The position numbers and the translations under genes were made by a program. Shown piece by piece: positions 23,358 through 31,124 of a DNA stretch of 64,000 nt; the stretch's first letter is position 1; every line of letters starts with the position of its first letter. Below the pieces are notes generated by a model. It made no database searches and was not told the origin of the DNA. It was given only the letters and a program-made list of their open reading frames with translations. Location of the stretch: positions 180,014 to 244,013 of the forward strand of contig NZ_VWVV01000008.1 in the NCBI RefSeq assembly GCF_009830945.1, given 5' to 3'. The DNA is from Nocardiopsis sp. FR4. Lineage in GTDB: Bacteria > Actinomycetota > Actinomycetes > Streptosporangiales > Streptosporangiaceae.

Positions 23358-23660
23358 ATGAGCACGATCGTCGCCTTCTCCGTAGCCCCTCTCGGTTCCG
23401 GTGAGTCCGTCACCCCCGCCGTCGCACGCGCCGTCAAGGTGGTCCGCGAGAGCGGTCTGCCCAACGAGACCTCCGCCATGTTCACCACCGTCGAGGGTGA
23501 GTGGGACGAGGTCATGGACGTGGTCAAGCGCGCCGTGTCCGCCGCGGGGGAGGGCGCCTCCCGGGTCACCCTCACCCTCAAGGCCGATATCCGCGAGGGG
23601 GTCACCGACGGCCTGCACGGCAAGGTCGAGTCCGTCGAACGCGAACTCGGCAACCTCTAG
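23358..23660 (+). CDS. MTH1187-type thiamine-binding protein (DUF77)
   Basis: A 100-aa ferredoxin-like protein of the YqgV/MTH1187 family; some members bind thiamine or its pyrimidine part. Family features are FSVAPLGSGESVTPAVARAV and the C-terminal TLKADIREG segment. TAGCAT (23346-23351) lies exactly six bases before ATG 23358 and no Shine-Dalgarno is visible, so the mRNA is probably leaderless. Confidence 0.85.
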   Translation: MSTIVAFSVAPLGSGESVTPAVARAVKVVRESGLPNETSAMFTTVEGEWDEVMDVVKRAVSAAGEGASRVTLTLKADIREGVTDGLHGKVESVERELGNL

Positions 23661-23718
23661 GCACGCGGGCCCGCCCTCCCCTTCCGCCCGGGGCGCCCAC
23701 AGGGCAGTATGCGGTTCC

Positions 23719-24234
23719 ATGCTCGCTTCCCGACTTCCCGGCCTCCTGGCCCTCGCGTTGGCCGCGCCCCTGCTCGTCTCCTGCCAGCCCGCGGGCGGGG
23801 TGGTCGGCGCCGTGGCCACGGGTCACTTCAGCGCCCAGCACAAGCTCCCCGTCCTGATCCTGTCCTGGTGCGGTGACGCCGGGCCCCAGCAGATCGACCT
23901 GATCGGCGGGGCGGCCGACCGGCACCTGGTCGCCACCCGCGCGTTCGACGGCCACCGGCTGGAGGTGGACCTGTCCGCCCCGGGGGAGGACTGGCGGATA
24001 ACCGACGACGAGGGTCGCCAGGTCTTCCGCCTGGGTCCGGAGTCGGCGGAGGAGGAGTACCTCGTGGGGGTCGGCTCCCGGGCGGCCGATCCGGGGCGGG
24101 ACACCGAGCACGACCTGGGCACGGTCGTGTTCACCACGGGGGCGCTGGCCACCGACGAGGGCGTCTACTCCCGCGCCGAGGGCTCCCGGGAGGGCGAGTA
24201 CGTTCCGGTGGAGGAGTTCCCGCCCGAGTGCTGA
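23719..24234 (+). CDS. Putative lipoprotein of unknown function
   Basis: 171 aa. A short basic start, hydrophobic stretch and lipobox LVSC (C22) predict a diacylglycerol-anchored surface protein. The mature part is acidic, with two more cysteines (WCGDAG and the C-terminal residue), and has no domain I recognise. ATG 23719 is the only in-frame start that gives a complete signal peptide; a CAGTAT hexamer lies 8 bases upstream. A hairpin follows. Confidence 0.75.
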   Translation: MLASRLPGLLALALAAPLLVSCQPAGGVVGAVATGHFSAQHKLPVLILSWCGDAGPQQIDLIGGAADRHLVATRAFDGHRLEVDLSAPGEDWRITDDEGRQVFRLGPESAEEEYLVGVGSRAADPGRDTEHDLGTVVFTTGALATDEGVYSRAEGSREGEYVPVEEFPPEC

Positions 24235-24249
24235 GGGCGGTCACGACGG

Positions 24250-24288
24250 CGCGCCCGGCCCGTGGGAGGGGTTGACGGGCCGGGCGCG
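24250..24288. terminator. Hairpin between convergent genes
   Basis: A 14-bp perfect stem (24250-24263, 24275-24288) with an 11-base loop. It lies between the lipoprotein gene (+) and the membrane protein gene (-) and can serve both. Confidence 0.75.
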
Positions 24289-24300
24289 GTCCGGGAGGGC

Positions 24301-24747
24301 TCAGCCCGCCTGCGCGCGGGCGTGCCCGGAGCGGAGCGCGCCGGAGAAGTACCCCCGGGCGCTCTCGGAGTTGGCCAGTCCGATCACGGTCAGGGCGACG
24401 GCGGCCGCGATGATCTCGGGGACGCCGCTGACCGGGGTGGACAGCAGGGCCGCGATGACGACGGCGTAGACGCCGTTGACCCAGGTCACCGTCCGGCGGG
24501 CGCCGGGGCGGTCGCGGTAGAGCATGACGGCCGCGACGATCGCCGCCGTTCCGTAGACGAGGCCGATCGCCGCGGCGGTCAGTACGGCCCAGGTGGGCAC
24601 CGAGGCGTTCGCGGCGACGGCGTCGACGGTCTCCATGGCGGCGGCTCCGGTGAAGGCCGCCAGGCTGCCCAGGAGCTGGTAGATCGCGATCAGGATCAGC
24701 AGGACGAGAACCGCCGTGACGGTGGTGGGCCGGGCTCTGGCAGTCAT
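24301..24747 (-). CDS. Four-helix membrane protein of unknown function
   Basis: 148 aa with four predicted membrane helices (about 9-33, 50-72, 87-107 and 109-127). There is no recognisable catalytic motif. ATG 24747 is well supported by GGAAGGAAC on the minus strand. Convergent with the lipoprotein gene. Confidence 0.8.
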   Translation of the reverse strand: MTARARPTTVTAVLVLLILIAIYQLLGSLAAFTGAAAMETVDAVAANASVPTWAVLTAAAIGLVYGTAAIVAAVMLYRDRPGARRTVTWVNGVYAVVIAALLSTPVSGVPEIIAAAVALTVIGLANSESARGYFSGALRSGHARAQAG

Positions 24748-24929
24748 GCGGGTTCCTTCCTCAGACGTAGATCCATATAAAGAACCCATAACCTTTTCAT
24801 TGCGAAGAACACATGATTCCCTGGGTTTTCTGAGGCCTCCCAGGTGGCGGGCGTGCAGAAGGGGCCGTTGCGCGCCTCCCGCGGGCGCTCCGGCGGCGGC
24901 GCCGGGGCTCGGGAGGGCGGTGGGTGAAG

Positions 24930-24966
24930 AAAAGGGGCCTCGTTCCGTAGAACGAGACCCCTTTTT
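24930..24966 (-). terminator. Rho-independent terminator after the adenosyltransferase
   Basis: A 15-position stem with one mismatch (24930-24944 with 24951-24965), 6-base loop and runs of A and T at the two ends. It works in either direction; it lies 14 bases past the end of the minus-strand adenosyltransferase gene. Confidence 0.85.
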
Positions 24967-24979
24967 CTGAATACGGAAA

Positions 24980-25576
24980 CTACCGTTCGCCGCCGGGTTT
25001 CCAGAGCACCTCGTCCCCCTCCCCGGCGACGTAGCGGCCGAGAATGAAGAGCAGGTCGGAGAGCCGGTTGAGGTACTGCGCGGTGAGCGGGTTGACCGTC
25101 TCACCGTGCTCCTCGATCGCCGCCCAGACGCTGCGCTCCGCCCGCCGCACCACGATCCGCGCCGTGTGCATGAGCGCCAGCGTGGGGGACCCCCCGGGCA
25201 GGACGAAGCTGCGCAGGGTGGGCAGGTCGGCGTTGTAGGCGTCGCAGGCCTCCTCCAGCCGGGTGACGTACTCGGGCAGCACGCGCAGCGGCGGGTACTC
25301 CGGCTCGGGCACGATCGGCGTGGACAGGTCGGCGCCCAGGTCGAACAGTTCGTTCTGGACCCGGCCGAGCAGGGCGCGCACGTCGTCGGGCAGCTCGCCC
25401 AGCGCGATGGCGGTGCCGATGGCGGCGTTGGCCTCCTCGGTGTCGGCGTACCCGACCAGGCGGGTGTCGTTCTTGCTGGTCCGGCTCATATCGCCGAGCG
25501 CCGTCGTTCCGGCGTCGCCGGTGCGCGTGTAGATCTTCGACAGCACGACCGGCTTGTCGGTGTCCCGTTTGGTCAT
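24980..25576 (-). CDS. Corrinoid ATP:cob(I)alamin adenosyltransferase, PduO type
   Basis: 198 aa. It makes adenosylcobalamin from cob(I)alamin and ATP, the cofactor needed by the B12-dependent mutase encoded at 44.2 kb. N-terminal ATP site YTRTGDAGTTALGD and the helix RRAERSVW are diagnostic of the PduO family. ATG 25576 has TAGGGT (minus strand, 25588-25583) exactly six bases upstream and no Shine-Dalgarno, so it is probably leaderless. This gene commonly lies near atpC in actinobacteria. Confidence 0.95.
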   Translation of the reverse strand: MTKRDTDKPVVLSKIYTRTGDAGTTALGDMSRTSKNDTRLVGYADTEEANAAIGTAIALGELPDDVRALLGRVQNELFDLGADLSTPIVPEPEYPPLRVLPEYVTRLEEACDAYNADLPTLRSFVLPGGSPTLALMHTARIVVRRAERSVWAAIEEHGETVNPLTAQYLNRLSDLLFILGRYVAGEGDEVLWKPGGER

Positions 25577-25638
25577 GCCGCCACCCTAGGCCACCCGCCT
25601 TCCACACGGCCTCCGTGCCGGGCGGTCGGCACGGGGCC

Positions 25639-25947
25639 TCAGACGGCCATGGCGAGGAGGGAGCGCAGCTCGTCGGCGAGCGGTTCGTCCAGGCTCTGCG
25701 GCACGCCTCTGTGCCGGGGGTCCCGGCAGGCCCTGCGGAAGGAGTCGGGGTCACCGGTGAGGTCGGTGGTGGCCCGTCTGAGCCCGTCCAGCGCGCGGCT
25801 GAGCTCGTCGGGGGTGCTCTCCCAGGCCCTCTCGTAGGCCCGGAGGGCGTGGAAGAAACGGACGCACGCCAGGTGCGTGGACTCCTGGTCGCTCTGGCGC
25901 TGGATGTGCTCTGCTACCGCGCTGGTCCTGCGCAGGAGGGAGGGCAT
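25639..25947 (-). CDS. Hypothetical protein next to hsp20
   Basis: 102 aa, predicted mainly helical and rich in Arg, Leu and Ala, with no domain I recognise. ATG 25947 has AGGAG 10-11 bases upstream on the minus strand; a longer frame to 26043 would overlap the hsp20 terminator hairpin and lacks a ribosome-binding site. It lies 88 bp downstream of hsp20 on the same strand, but a hairpin separates them. Confidence 0.55.
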   Translation of the reverse strand: MPSLLRRTSAVAEHIQRQSDQESTHLACVRFFHALRAYERAWESTPDELSRALDGLRRATTDLTGDPDSFRRACRDPRHRGVPQSLDEPLADELRSLLAMAV

Positions 25948-26004
25948 CGAATCACTGCTCCTGATCGATGGGGAGACGGGAACGCTGTCTGCGAGGGGCC
26001 GCGG

Positions 26005-26026
26005 CCCGGCCCGGCCCCGGGCCGGG
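26005..26026 (-). terminator. GC hairpin after hsp20
   Basis: A perfect palindrome (10-base arms at 26005-26014 and 26017-26026) 10 bases past the hsp20 stop. No T tract. Confidence 0.6.
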
Positions 26027-26035
26027 CGCGGGTGC

Positions 26036-26464
26036 TCACGCACTGATGCTGCGGGGCTGGCCGTTGCCCTGGCTGACGGTGATCTTGCGCGGCTTGGCCT
26101 GCTCGGCGACCGGGATGCGCAGGGTCAGGACGCCGTCGGTGTAGTCGGCCTCGATGGCGTCGGTCTGCAGGGTCTCGCCGAGGAACAGCTGCCGGGAGAA
26201 GGCGCCGGCGGGCCGCTCGGAGGCCACCACCGAGTCGCGGTCGCGCATGGTGTCCGGACGCTCCGCGGTCACGGTCAGCACGTTGCGCTCGACCTCCAGG
26301 TCGATGGAGTCCGCGCTGACTCCGGGAAGGTCGAAGCAGGCAACGAAGACGTCGCCGTCGCGGTAGGCGTCCATCGGCATCGCGGCCGGCCGGGAGGCCT
26401 CTCCCAGGAGCCGCTGCGTGAGCCGGTCGAAGTCGCGGAAGGGGTCGGTACGCATCAGCATCAT
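26036..26464 (-). CDS. Small heat-shock protein, Hsp20/alpha-crystallin family
   Basis: 142 aa. An ATP-independent holdase that binds unfolding proteins. The alpha-crystallin domain spans about 35-130: [27 protein letters not shown] in two strands, [29 protein letters not shown] with the conserved G-x-L motif (GVLTL), and the short C-terminal extension. ATG 26464 follows GAAGGAGG with a 5-base gap on the minus strand. Its promoter overlaps a perfect inverted repeat, and an HspR-like gene is divergent. Confidence 0.95.
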   Translation of the reverse strand: MMLMRTDPFRDFDRLTQRLLGEASRPAAMPMDAYRDGDVFVACFDLPGVSADSIDLEVERNVLTVTAERPDTMRDRDSVVASERPAGAFSRQLFLGETLQTDAIEADYTDGVLTLRIPVAEQAKPRKITVSQGNGQPRSISA

Positions 26465-26486
26465 GGAAACCTCCTTCAGCTGGACC

Positions 26487-26519
26487 ATAAAACCTGATGC
26501 GAGCTGACGCAGGTTTTAT
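26487..26519 (-). promoter_or_regulatory. Operator of hsp20 (inverted repeat)
   Basis: ATAAAACCTG (26487-26496) and CAGGTTTTAT (26510-26519) are a perfect 10-bp inverted repeat with a 13-base spacer. It covers the -10 hexamer and predicted transcription start of hsp20. The likely binder is the MerR/HspR-like protein encoded next door. Confidence 0.7.
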
Positions 26520-26544
26520 ACCTCATACTGGAGGAGATAAACAA
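26515..26544 (-). promoter_or_regulatory. hsp20 promoter
   Basis: On the minus strand TTGTTT (26544-26539), 18 bases, TATAAA (26520-26515). The -10 lies inside the inverted repeat, so a bound repressor would block RNA polymerase. Confidence 0.6.
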
Positions 26545-26626
26545 CAGTGTTCGATAAAGATCTGGTTGGGTCGACGACGCGGGCGCGCCGTGCGGGGGAG
26601 CGGGGCGCCAGGGAAGGACACCGCTC

Positions 26627-26950
26627 ATGACACAACCCCGGCCGGGTTCCTCCCGGGGTCTCTACACGATCTCCGTGGCCGCGGAGCTGGCGGGCATAGC
26701 CCCGCAGAGCCTGCGCTCCTACGAGGAGCGGGGGCTGGTCGCCCCGGTCCGCACGGACGGCGGCACGCGGCTGTACAGCGACGACGACATCGCCCGCCTG
26801 CGCAGGGTGGCCGAGCTGACCGCCCAGGGGGTCAACCTCGCCGGGATCGGCCGCATCCTCGCGCTGGAGGACGAGAACACCCGTCTGCGCGAGGACGCCT
26901 CCGGGGACGGCGGAGGTCCGGGGCGGGTGCGTGCGGAGGAAGCGGGGTGA
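26627..26950 (+). CDS. MerR-family regulator, HspR-like
   Basis: 107 aa. The N-terminal winged-helix segment ISVAAELAGIAPQSLRSYEE, then GLVAPVRTDGGTRLYSDDDI, and EGVNLAGIGRILALE-like helix (here AQGVNLAGIGRILALEDEN) match HspR, repressor of chaperone operons. No metal-binding cysteines are present. ATG 26627 follows GGAAGGA with an 8-base gap. It is divergent from hsp20 with the inverted repeat between them, so it probably represses hsp20 and perhaps itself. The main dnaK operon is not in this window, so this may be a dedicated paralog. Confidence 0.85.
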   Translation: MTQPRPGSSRGLYTISVAAELAGIAPQSLRSYEERGLVAPVRTDGGTRLYSDDDIARLRRVAELTAQGVNLAGIGRILALEDENTRLREDASGDGGGPGRVRAEEAG

Positions 26951-27113
26951 CGGAGGATAACTGTTCCGCATCAGCGGGTGAAGGTGACTCAGCTCACTGA
27001 TACATTAAGGATTCACGGAGCTACTCAGCGTAGTTTCCGGCGGTGTCCAGGAGCGCTGCTCCGGGTGGGCAGAGGGGGCCACCCGGGTGTGCGCGGAGGG
27101 GGAGACACCGTGA

Positions 27114-27156
27114 GGGGCGGGCGGCGTGGAACCGGGGGGTTCACGCCGCCCGCCCC
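27114..27156. terminator. Strong hairpin between merR and the M28 peptidase
   Basis: A perfect 15-bp stem (27114-27128 with 27142-27156) and 13-base loop, between convergent genes. It could also end a short transcript from the candidate promoter near 27001. Confidence 0.75.
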
Positions 27157-27208
27157 GCGTCCGGGCCGCGCGCACGCCCGACGGCGCCCGGACGCGGCCC
27201 GGGCCGGA

Positions 27209-28780
27209 CTACATACGCCAGTCGTCGCCCACCCGGGGGAACCCGGTGTCGACCGCGCGCAGCACGCCGTTCACCGGCAGGGTGTTCCGGGAGAAGAACT
27301 CCACGCCGTGCGCACCGGCGGCCGAGAGCTCGGCGACCGAGTCCCAGTTGATGTACTCCAGGGTGTCCTCGGCGGTGTGGTAGTACGGGTCGAACTGCTC
27401 ACCCGCGGTGCCGCCGTACCACTCGACCTGCTCCTCGGTCTTGACGCCGTCGGCGCCGCTGAAGAGGCCGCCCGCCGGAATGCCCGCCGCCATGAAGGGC
27501 TGGTAGTCGCTGCGCCCGCTCAGCACGCCGGGCTCGCTCACCTGGTCCTGGGCGGCGAAGTAGTCCTCGAAGACCTTCGCGATCGCCCCGGAGCCGGAGG
27601 GCGCGCCGCCGGAGCCGGGCAGCTCCATCCGGCCGTCCAGGACGAACCGGGCGTAGTTGTGCGAGCCGATCATGTCGAAGTTCAGGTACAGGGCGATGTC
27701 GTCGACCTGGTCGTCGCTCAGGTCCTCCACGTAGCGGGTGGAGCCGACCAGGCCCTCCTCCTCGGTGCCCCAGAAGGCGAAGCGGACCTTGTTGTTCGGG
27801 TCCTCCTGCTTGGCCAGCTGGATGGCGGTCTCCAGCACGAAGGCCGAACCGCTGCCGTTGTCGTTGATGCCGGGGCCCTCCTCGACGCTGTCGAGGTGGC
27901 CGCCCACCATGACCACGTTGTCGTCCCGGCCGCCGGGGGTCTCGGCCAGGATGCTGAAGGAGCTGTCGACGTTGACCTCGGCGTCCACCCGGACCCGCAG
28001 TTCCAGGCCCTCGGTGGCCAGCATGTCGGTGCCCGCCGCACCGGACACGCCCACGGCGGGGATGTCGGAGAGCTCGCTCACGGTGCCCTGGAAGGCCTCG
28101 GGGGCGTTGTTGACCACCAGGGCGGCCGAGGCGCCCGCGTCCGCGGCGTTCTGCGTCTTCTGCGCGAACGGGCAGGTGCCGCGCAGGGTGATCGCGATCG
28201 CGCCCTCGGGGAAGCCCGCGAAGTCGTCGGGGGAGCAGCCGCTCTCGGGGCTGTCGGTGTTGACGGCCACCGCGGGCGCGGTGACGTCCCCGGCGCCGGA
28301 GTAGCTCATGGTCACGTAGTCGCTGCCGGACTCGTAGACCACCTCCTCCGGGGCGGTCTGGGCCAGCACCGACGGGGACTGCTCGCGCCACAGCTCGTAC
28401 TCGTACTCGTGCCGATAGGGCTCGTACCCGGCGCGCTTGAGCTGGTCCTCGACGTACAGGGCGGCCACGTCGTAGCCCGGCGTGCCCGTGGCCCGGTTGC
28501 CGCCGTTGTACTCGGCGATGGTGTCGAGGTTCTCCATGTGCGCCCGGATGGCCTCGGCCGTCACCCGCTCCGACAGCGGCAGGTCGTCACCGGGCTTGCC
28601 CGGCTTCCCGGGTTTGCCGGGCTTGCCCGGCTTTCCGGCGTGCTCGGGAGCTCGGGAGTGGTCCGGCGGACCGGCCTCTGCGTGTGCGGGAGAGGCGGCC
28701 AGGGCCCCGACGGCCATCAGGACGGCCGAGGCCGCGGCCGCGGCGGCTCGGCGCCGGGCCCCTGTGTGTGTGCGGTGCAA
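27209..28780 (-). CDS. Secreted M28-family metallopeptidase with PA domain
   Basis: 523 aa, a zinc aminopeptidase (Streptomyces aminopeptidase-like). TTG 28780 is chosen because GGAGGA lies 6 bases upstream and it gives a clean signal peptide cut near ASPAHA/E. Then comes a linker with five Gly-Lys-Pro repeats, a PA (protease-associated) insert around GTCPFAQKTQNAADAGASAAL, and the M28 core: GGHLDSVEEGPGINDNGSG, WGTEEEGLVGS, NFDMIGS and YYHTAEDTLEYI supply the two-zinc ligands. A longer in-frame N terminus (to 28873) lacks a ribosome-binding site. Confidence 0.93.
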   Translation of the reverse strand: MHRTHTGARRRAAAAAASAVLMAVGALAASPAHAEAGPPDHSRAPEHAGKPGKPGKPGKPGKPGDDLPLSERVTAEAIRAHMENLDTIAEYNGGNRATGTPGYDVAALYVEDQLKRAGYEPYRHEYEYELWREQSPSVLAQTAPEEVVYESGSDYVTMSYSGAGDVTAPAVAVNTDSPESGCSPDDFAGFPEGAIAITLRGTCPFAQKTQNAADAGASAALVVNNAPEAFQGTVSELSDIPAVGVSGAAGTDMLATEGLELRVRVDAEVNVDSSFSILAETPGGRDDNVVMVGGHLDSVEEGPGINDNGSGSAFVLETAIQLAKQEDPNNKVRFAFWGTEEEGLVGSTRYVEDLSDDQVDDIALYLNFDMIGSHNYARFVLDGRMELPGSGGAPSGSGAIAKVFEDYFAAQDQVSEPGVLSGRSDYQPFMAAGIPAGGLFSGADGVKTEEQVEWYGGTAGEQFDPYYHTAEDTLEYINWDSVAELSAAGAHGVEFFSRNTLPVNGVLRAVDTGFPRVGDDWRM

Positions 28781-28998
28781 CGATCTTCCTCCGTGGTGAC
28801 GGGCTCCATCGCTCCATGGTGTGGGGGGATGGACACCTGGGGTAGGCGAAGTGTCGCTGCAGCCTGACATCACCCGGCTTCCTGCGGCAAGGACCTACCG
28901 TCACAATTGCCACAATCAGCCACAGACCTTACGCACTGGGTGGCATTGTGGTTCGATGGACGGCTGGAAGCGGACAGAACGTCTCGCCCGGGGGTCCG

Positions 28999-29658
28999 CT
29001 AATCCTCGATCTCGTCCTGGTGCCTGCGCGGCCGGTACTCGACGCCGACCCCGCCCATGACCGCGATGCCGCGGATGTGCACGACGGGGGTGTCCGGGTC
29101 CACCACGCTGGGGGAGTCGCCGGAGATCCCGAAGCCGCCCATCAGCGGGACCCCGTGCACCCGCACCTGGACGTCGTCGGGGACGACCACGGCCACTCCG
29201 CCCATGAGGCAGTAGGTCCAGATGGTGGTCTCACGCCGGGTGAACCGGGCCTCGCGCAGGTCCAGGTTGATCCCGCCCATCACCGCGACGGCGGTGAAGG
29301 TGCCCGGCACCACCCAGCTGCCGGAGCGGTCGGCGCCGCCCAGCAGGGCGATCGCGGCCTGGCTGGTGGGCTGCTGGTTCACCACCCGGCCGCCCCCGTA
29401 GACGGGCCGGGGGGAGCGGAAGTCGGTGGGCGCCGGGGAGGAGTCGCTGGGCGCGGGGAGGTCCTCGGTGAGGGGGGCGAGCTCGCCGAGGGTCTTGGCC
29501 CGGTAGACGGCGTCCAGCCGTTCGCTGTGCTCGTCCGGGTCCAGGCGCCCTTCGGCGAGGGCCTCGCGCAGCCGGTGCGCGACGGAGTCACGGTCGGCGT
29601 CGGAGGCGCGTATCCGGCCGTGCTCGGGGGGAGTGACTTCGCTCATCGGTTCCACCAT
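28999..29658 (-). CDS. DUF1707 protein with LiaF-like C-terminal domain
   Basis: 219 aa. Residues about 14-70 are a DUF1707 domain (RASDADRDSVAHRLREALAEG, LDPDEHSERLDAVYRAKTLGEL). The C-terminal half (VPGTFTAVAVMGGINLDLRE, TYCLMGGVAVVVP, GVPLMGGFG) is the beta-solenoid-like domain of cell-wall-stress response proteins (LiaF/DUF2154). There is no membrane helix, so it is probably cytosolic. A role in envelope sensing is inferred from the family. ATG 29658 has GGAAG 9 bases upstream; ATG 29646 is the alternative. Confidence 0.85.
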   Translation of the reverse strand: MVEPMSEVTPPEHGRIRASDADRDSVAHRLREALAEGRLDPDEHSERLDAVYRAKTLGELAPLTEDLPAPSDSSPAPTDFRSPRPVYGGGRVVNQQPTSQAAIALLGGADRSGSWVVPGTFTAVAVMGGINLDLREARFTRRETTIWTYCLMGGVAVVVPDDVQVRVHGVPLMGGFGISGDSPSVVDPDTPVVHIRGIAVMGGVGVEYRPRRHQDEIED

Positions 29659-29731
29659 ATGCCGATTCTTCCGGGACGGCGCTCCCGCCGCATCCGGGCC
29701 CGACCCTGAGCCGACCCCGGCCCGACCCGGA

Positions 29732-30409
29732 TCAGAAGAGGCGCAGCACGTCCGGCTCGATGCCGCGCAGCTCGTCGTAGTCCAGCACCACGCAGGTGAT
29801 ACCGCGGTCCTCGGCCAGGACGCGCGCCTGCGGCCGGATCTCCTGGGCGGCGAAGACGCCGCGCACCGGCGCCAGCTGCGGGTCGCGGTTGAGTAGTTCG
29901 AGGTAGCGGGTGAGCTGTTCGACGCCGTCGATGTCCCCGCGCCGCTTGAGCTCCACGGCCACGGTGGCGTTGTCCCCGTCCCGGCACAGGATGTCGACCG
30001 GTCCGATGGCCGTCGGGTACTCGCGGCGGATGAGCGTGTAGCCCTCGCCCAGGGTGGTGATGTGCTCGGCCAGCAGCTCCTGCAGGTGGGCTTCGACGCC
30101 GTCCTTCTGCAGGCCGGGGTCGCGGCCCAGCTCGTGCGAGGAGTCGTGCATGACCTCCTCGACGGTGAGCACCAGCTTCTCACCGGACTTGCCGTGCGTG
30201 ACCGTCCACACGTCCGGGCCGTCCTCGACGGTCTCCTCGCGCAGTTTGCAGGGCGGGTTCATCCAGTTCAACGGCTTGAACGCGCGGTCGTCGGCATGGA
30301 TGGACACACTCCCGTCGGCCTTGATGAGGATCAGGCGGGGAGCCATGGGCAGGTGTGCGGTGAGCCGGCCGACGTAGTCGACGCTGCACCGGGCGATGAC
30401 GAGGCGCAC
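29732..30409 (-). CDS. nucS: Endonuclease NucS (EndoMS), mismatch repair
   Basis: 225 aa. NucS cuts both strands at mismatches and replaces MutS/MutL in actinobacteria. The N-terminal DNA-binding domain includes [18 protein letters not shown]. The nuclease site is GPVDILCRD and VAVELKRRG (D139, E153, K155). The C terminus ends in LRLF, similar to the sliding-clamp-binding tail of mycobacterial NucS. GTG 30409 lies 8 bases after TAACGT (minus strand, 30423-30418), with no Shine-Dalgarno, so it may be leaderless. Confidence 0.96.
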   Translation of the reverse strand: MRLVIARCSVDYVGRLTAHLPMAPRLILIKADGSVSIHADDRAFKPLNWMNPPCKLREETVEDGPDVWTVTHGKSGEKLVLTVEEVMHDSSHELGRDPGLQKDGVEAHLQELLAEHITTLGEGYTLIRREYPTAIGPVDILCRDGDNATVAVELKRRGDIDGVEQLTRYLELLNRDPQLAPVRGVFAAQEIRPQARVLAEDRGITCVVLDYDELRGIEPDVLRLF

Positions 30410-30619
30410 GAGAGGTCACGTTACCGCCTCGGCGCACCGCGTGGAGCGGCTCCGGCTAACCGACCCCGGCACGCATGGCAATGACAACCGTCTCCACATC
30501 CGTGTGCCCGGAGGGGAAGGCAGGTGTGTCCCCCATGCGCCATGACGGGGCGTCGGCGGACCTCTAACGTCTCCAGAGGGATCAGGACGATCCGTAGTAC
30601 ACCCGACGAAGGGACATCC

Positions 30620-31006
30620 ATGTCGCTGACGGTCTCCCCCGACCTGCTGGAGAAGGCGCGGAGCGGTCCGGTCGAGGACGCCGACTTCATCGCCTGCATC
30701 AGGAGCTCCCTCCCCTACGCCTGGGAGGTGGTCAGCGGGCTGGCCGAGGGCGCGCGGACCTCGGAGTCCGGTTTCGAGGCCAACGAGGTGCCCCCGCCCG
30801 GGGAGGAGGAGCGGGGCCAGCTGCTGCGCCTGCTCGCCAGCGACGCCATGCGCGGCGCCGTGGAGCGGCACTTCGGCCTGCGCCTGGCCTTCCAGAACTG
30901 CCACCGGGTGGCGCTGTTCGCCCCCGGGGCCGAGGCCGCTCGCGCCGAGTTCACCTCCGCGCGGGCGCAGCTGCTCAACCAGTCGCCCGAACTCGTGGAC
31001 TGCTGA
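30620..31006 (+). CDS. SCO5389-family conserved protein
   Basis: 128 aa, conserved in actinobacteria next to nucS (SCO5389 beside SCO5388 in Streptomyces coelicolor, as I recall). Recognisable segments are SPDLLEKARSGPVEDADFIACIR and SLPYAWEVVSGL. Function unknown; no catalytic motif. ATG 30620 follows GAAGGGACATCC. Divergent from nucS. A terminator hairpin follows. Confidence 0.8.
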   Translation: MSLTVSPDLLEKARSGPVEDADFIACIRSSLPYAWEVVSGLAEGARTSESGFEANEVPPPGEEERGQLLRLLASDAMRGAVERHFGLRLAFQNCHRVALFAPGAEAARAEFTSARAQLLNQSPELVDC

Positions 31007-31022
31007 CCGGGAGGGGAGACCA

Positions 31023-31054
31023 CGGCCGCCGCGCCGCTCCCGGCGCGGCGGCCG
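31023..31054 (+). terminator. Hairpin after the SCO5389-like gene
   Basis: A perfect 13-bp GC stem (31023-31035, 31042-31054) with a 6-base loop, 16 bases after the stop. Confidence 0.7.
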
Positions 31055-31124
31055 CATGGCACCGAGTGCCTGGCACGGGCATCCCGTGACGCGTGCGGAG
31101 GAAGCGGCCCCGTAGTCTGGGCGT

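Noticed and set aside
24840..25837. Plus-strand frames opposite the adenosyltransferase
   Set aside because: Antisense shadows without motifs.
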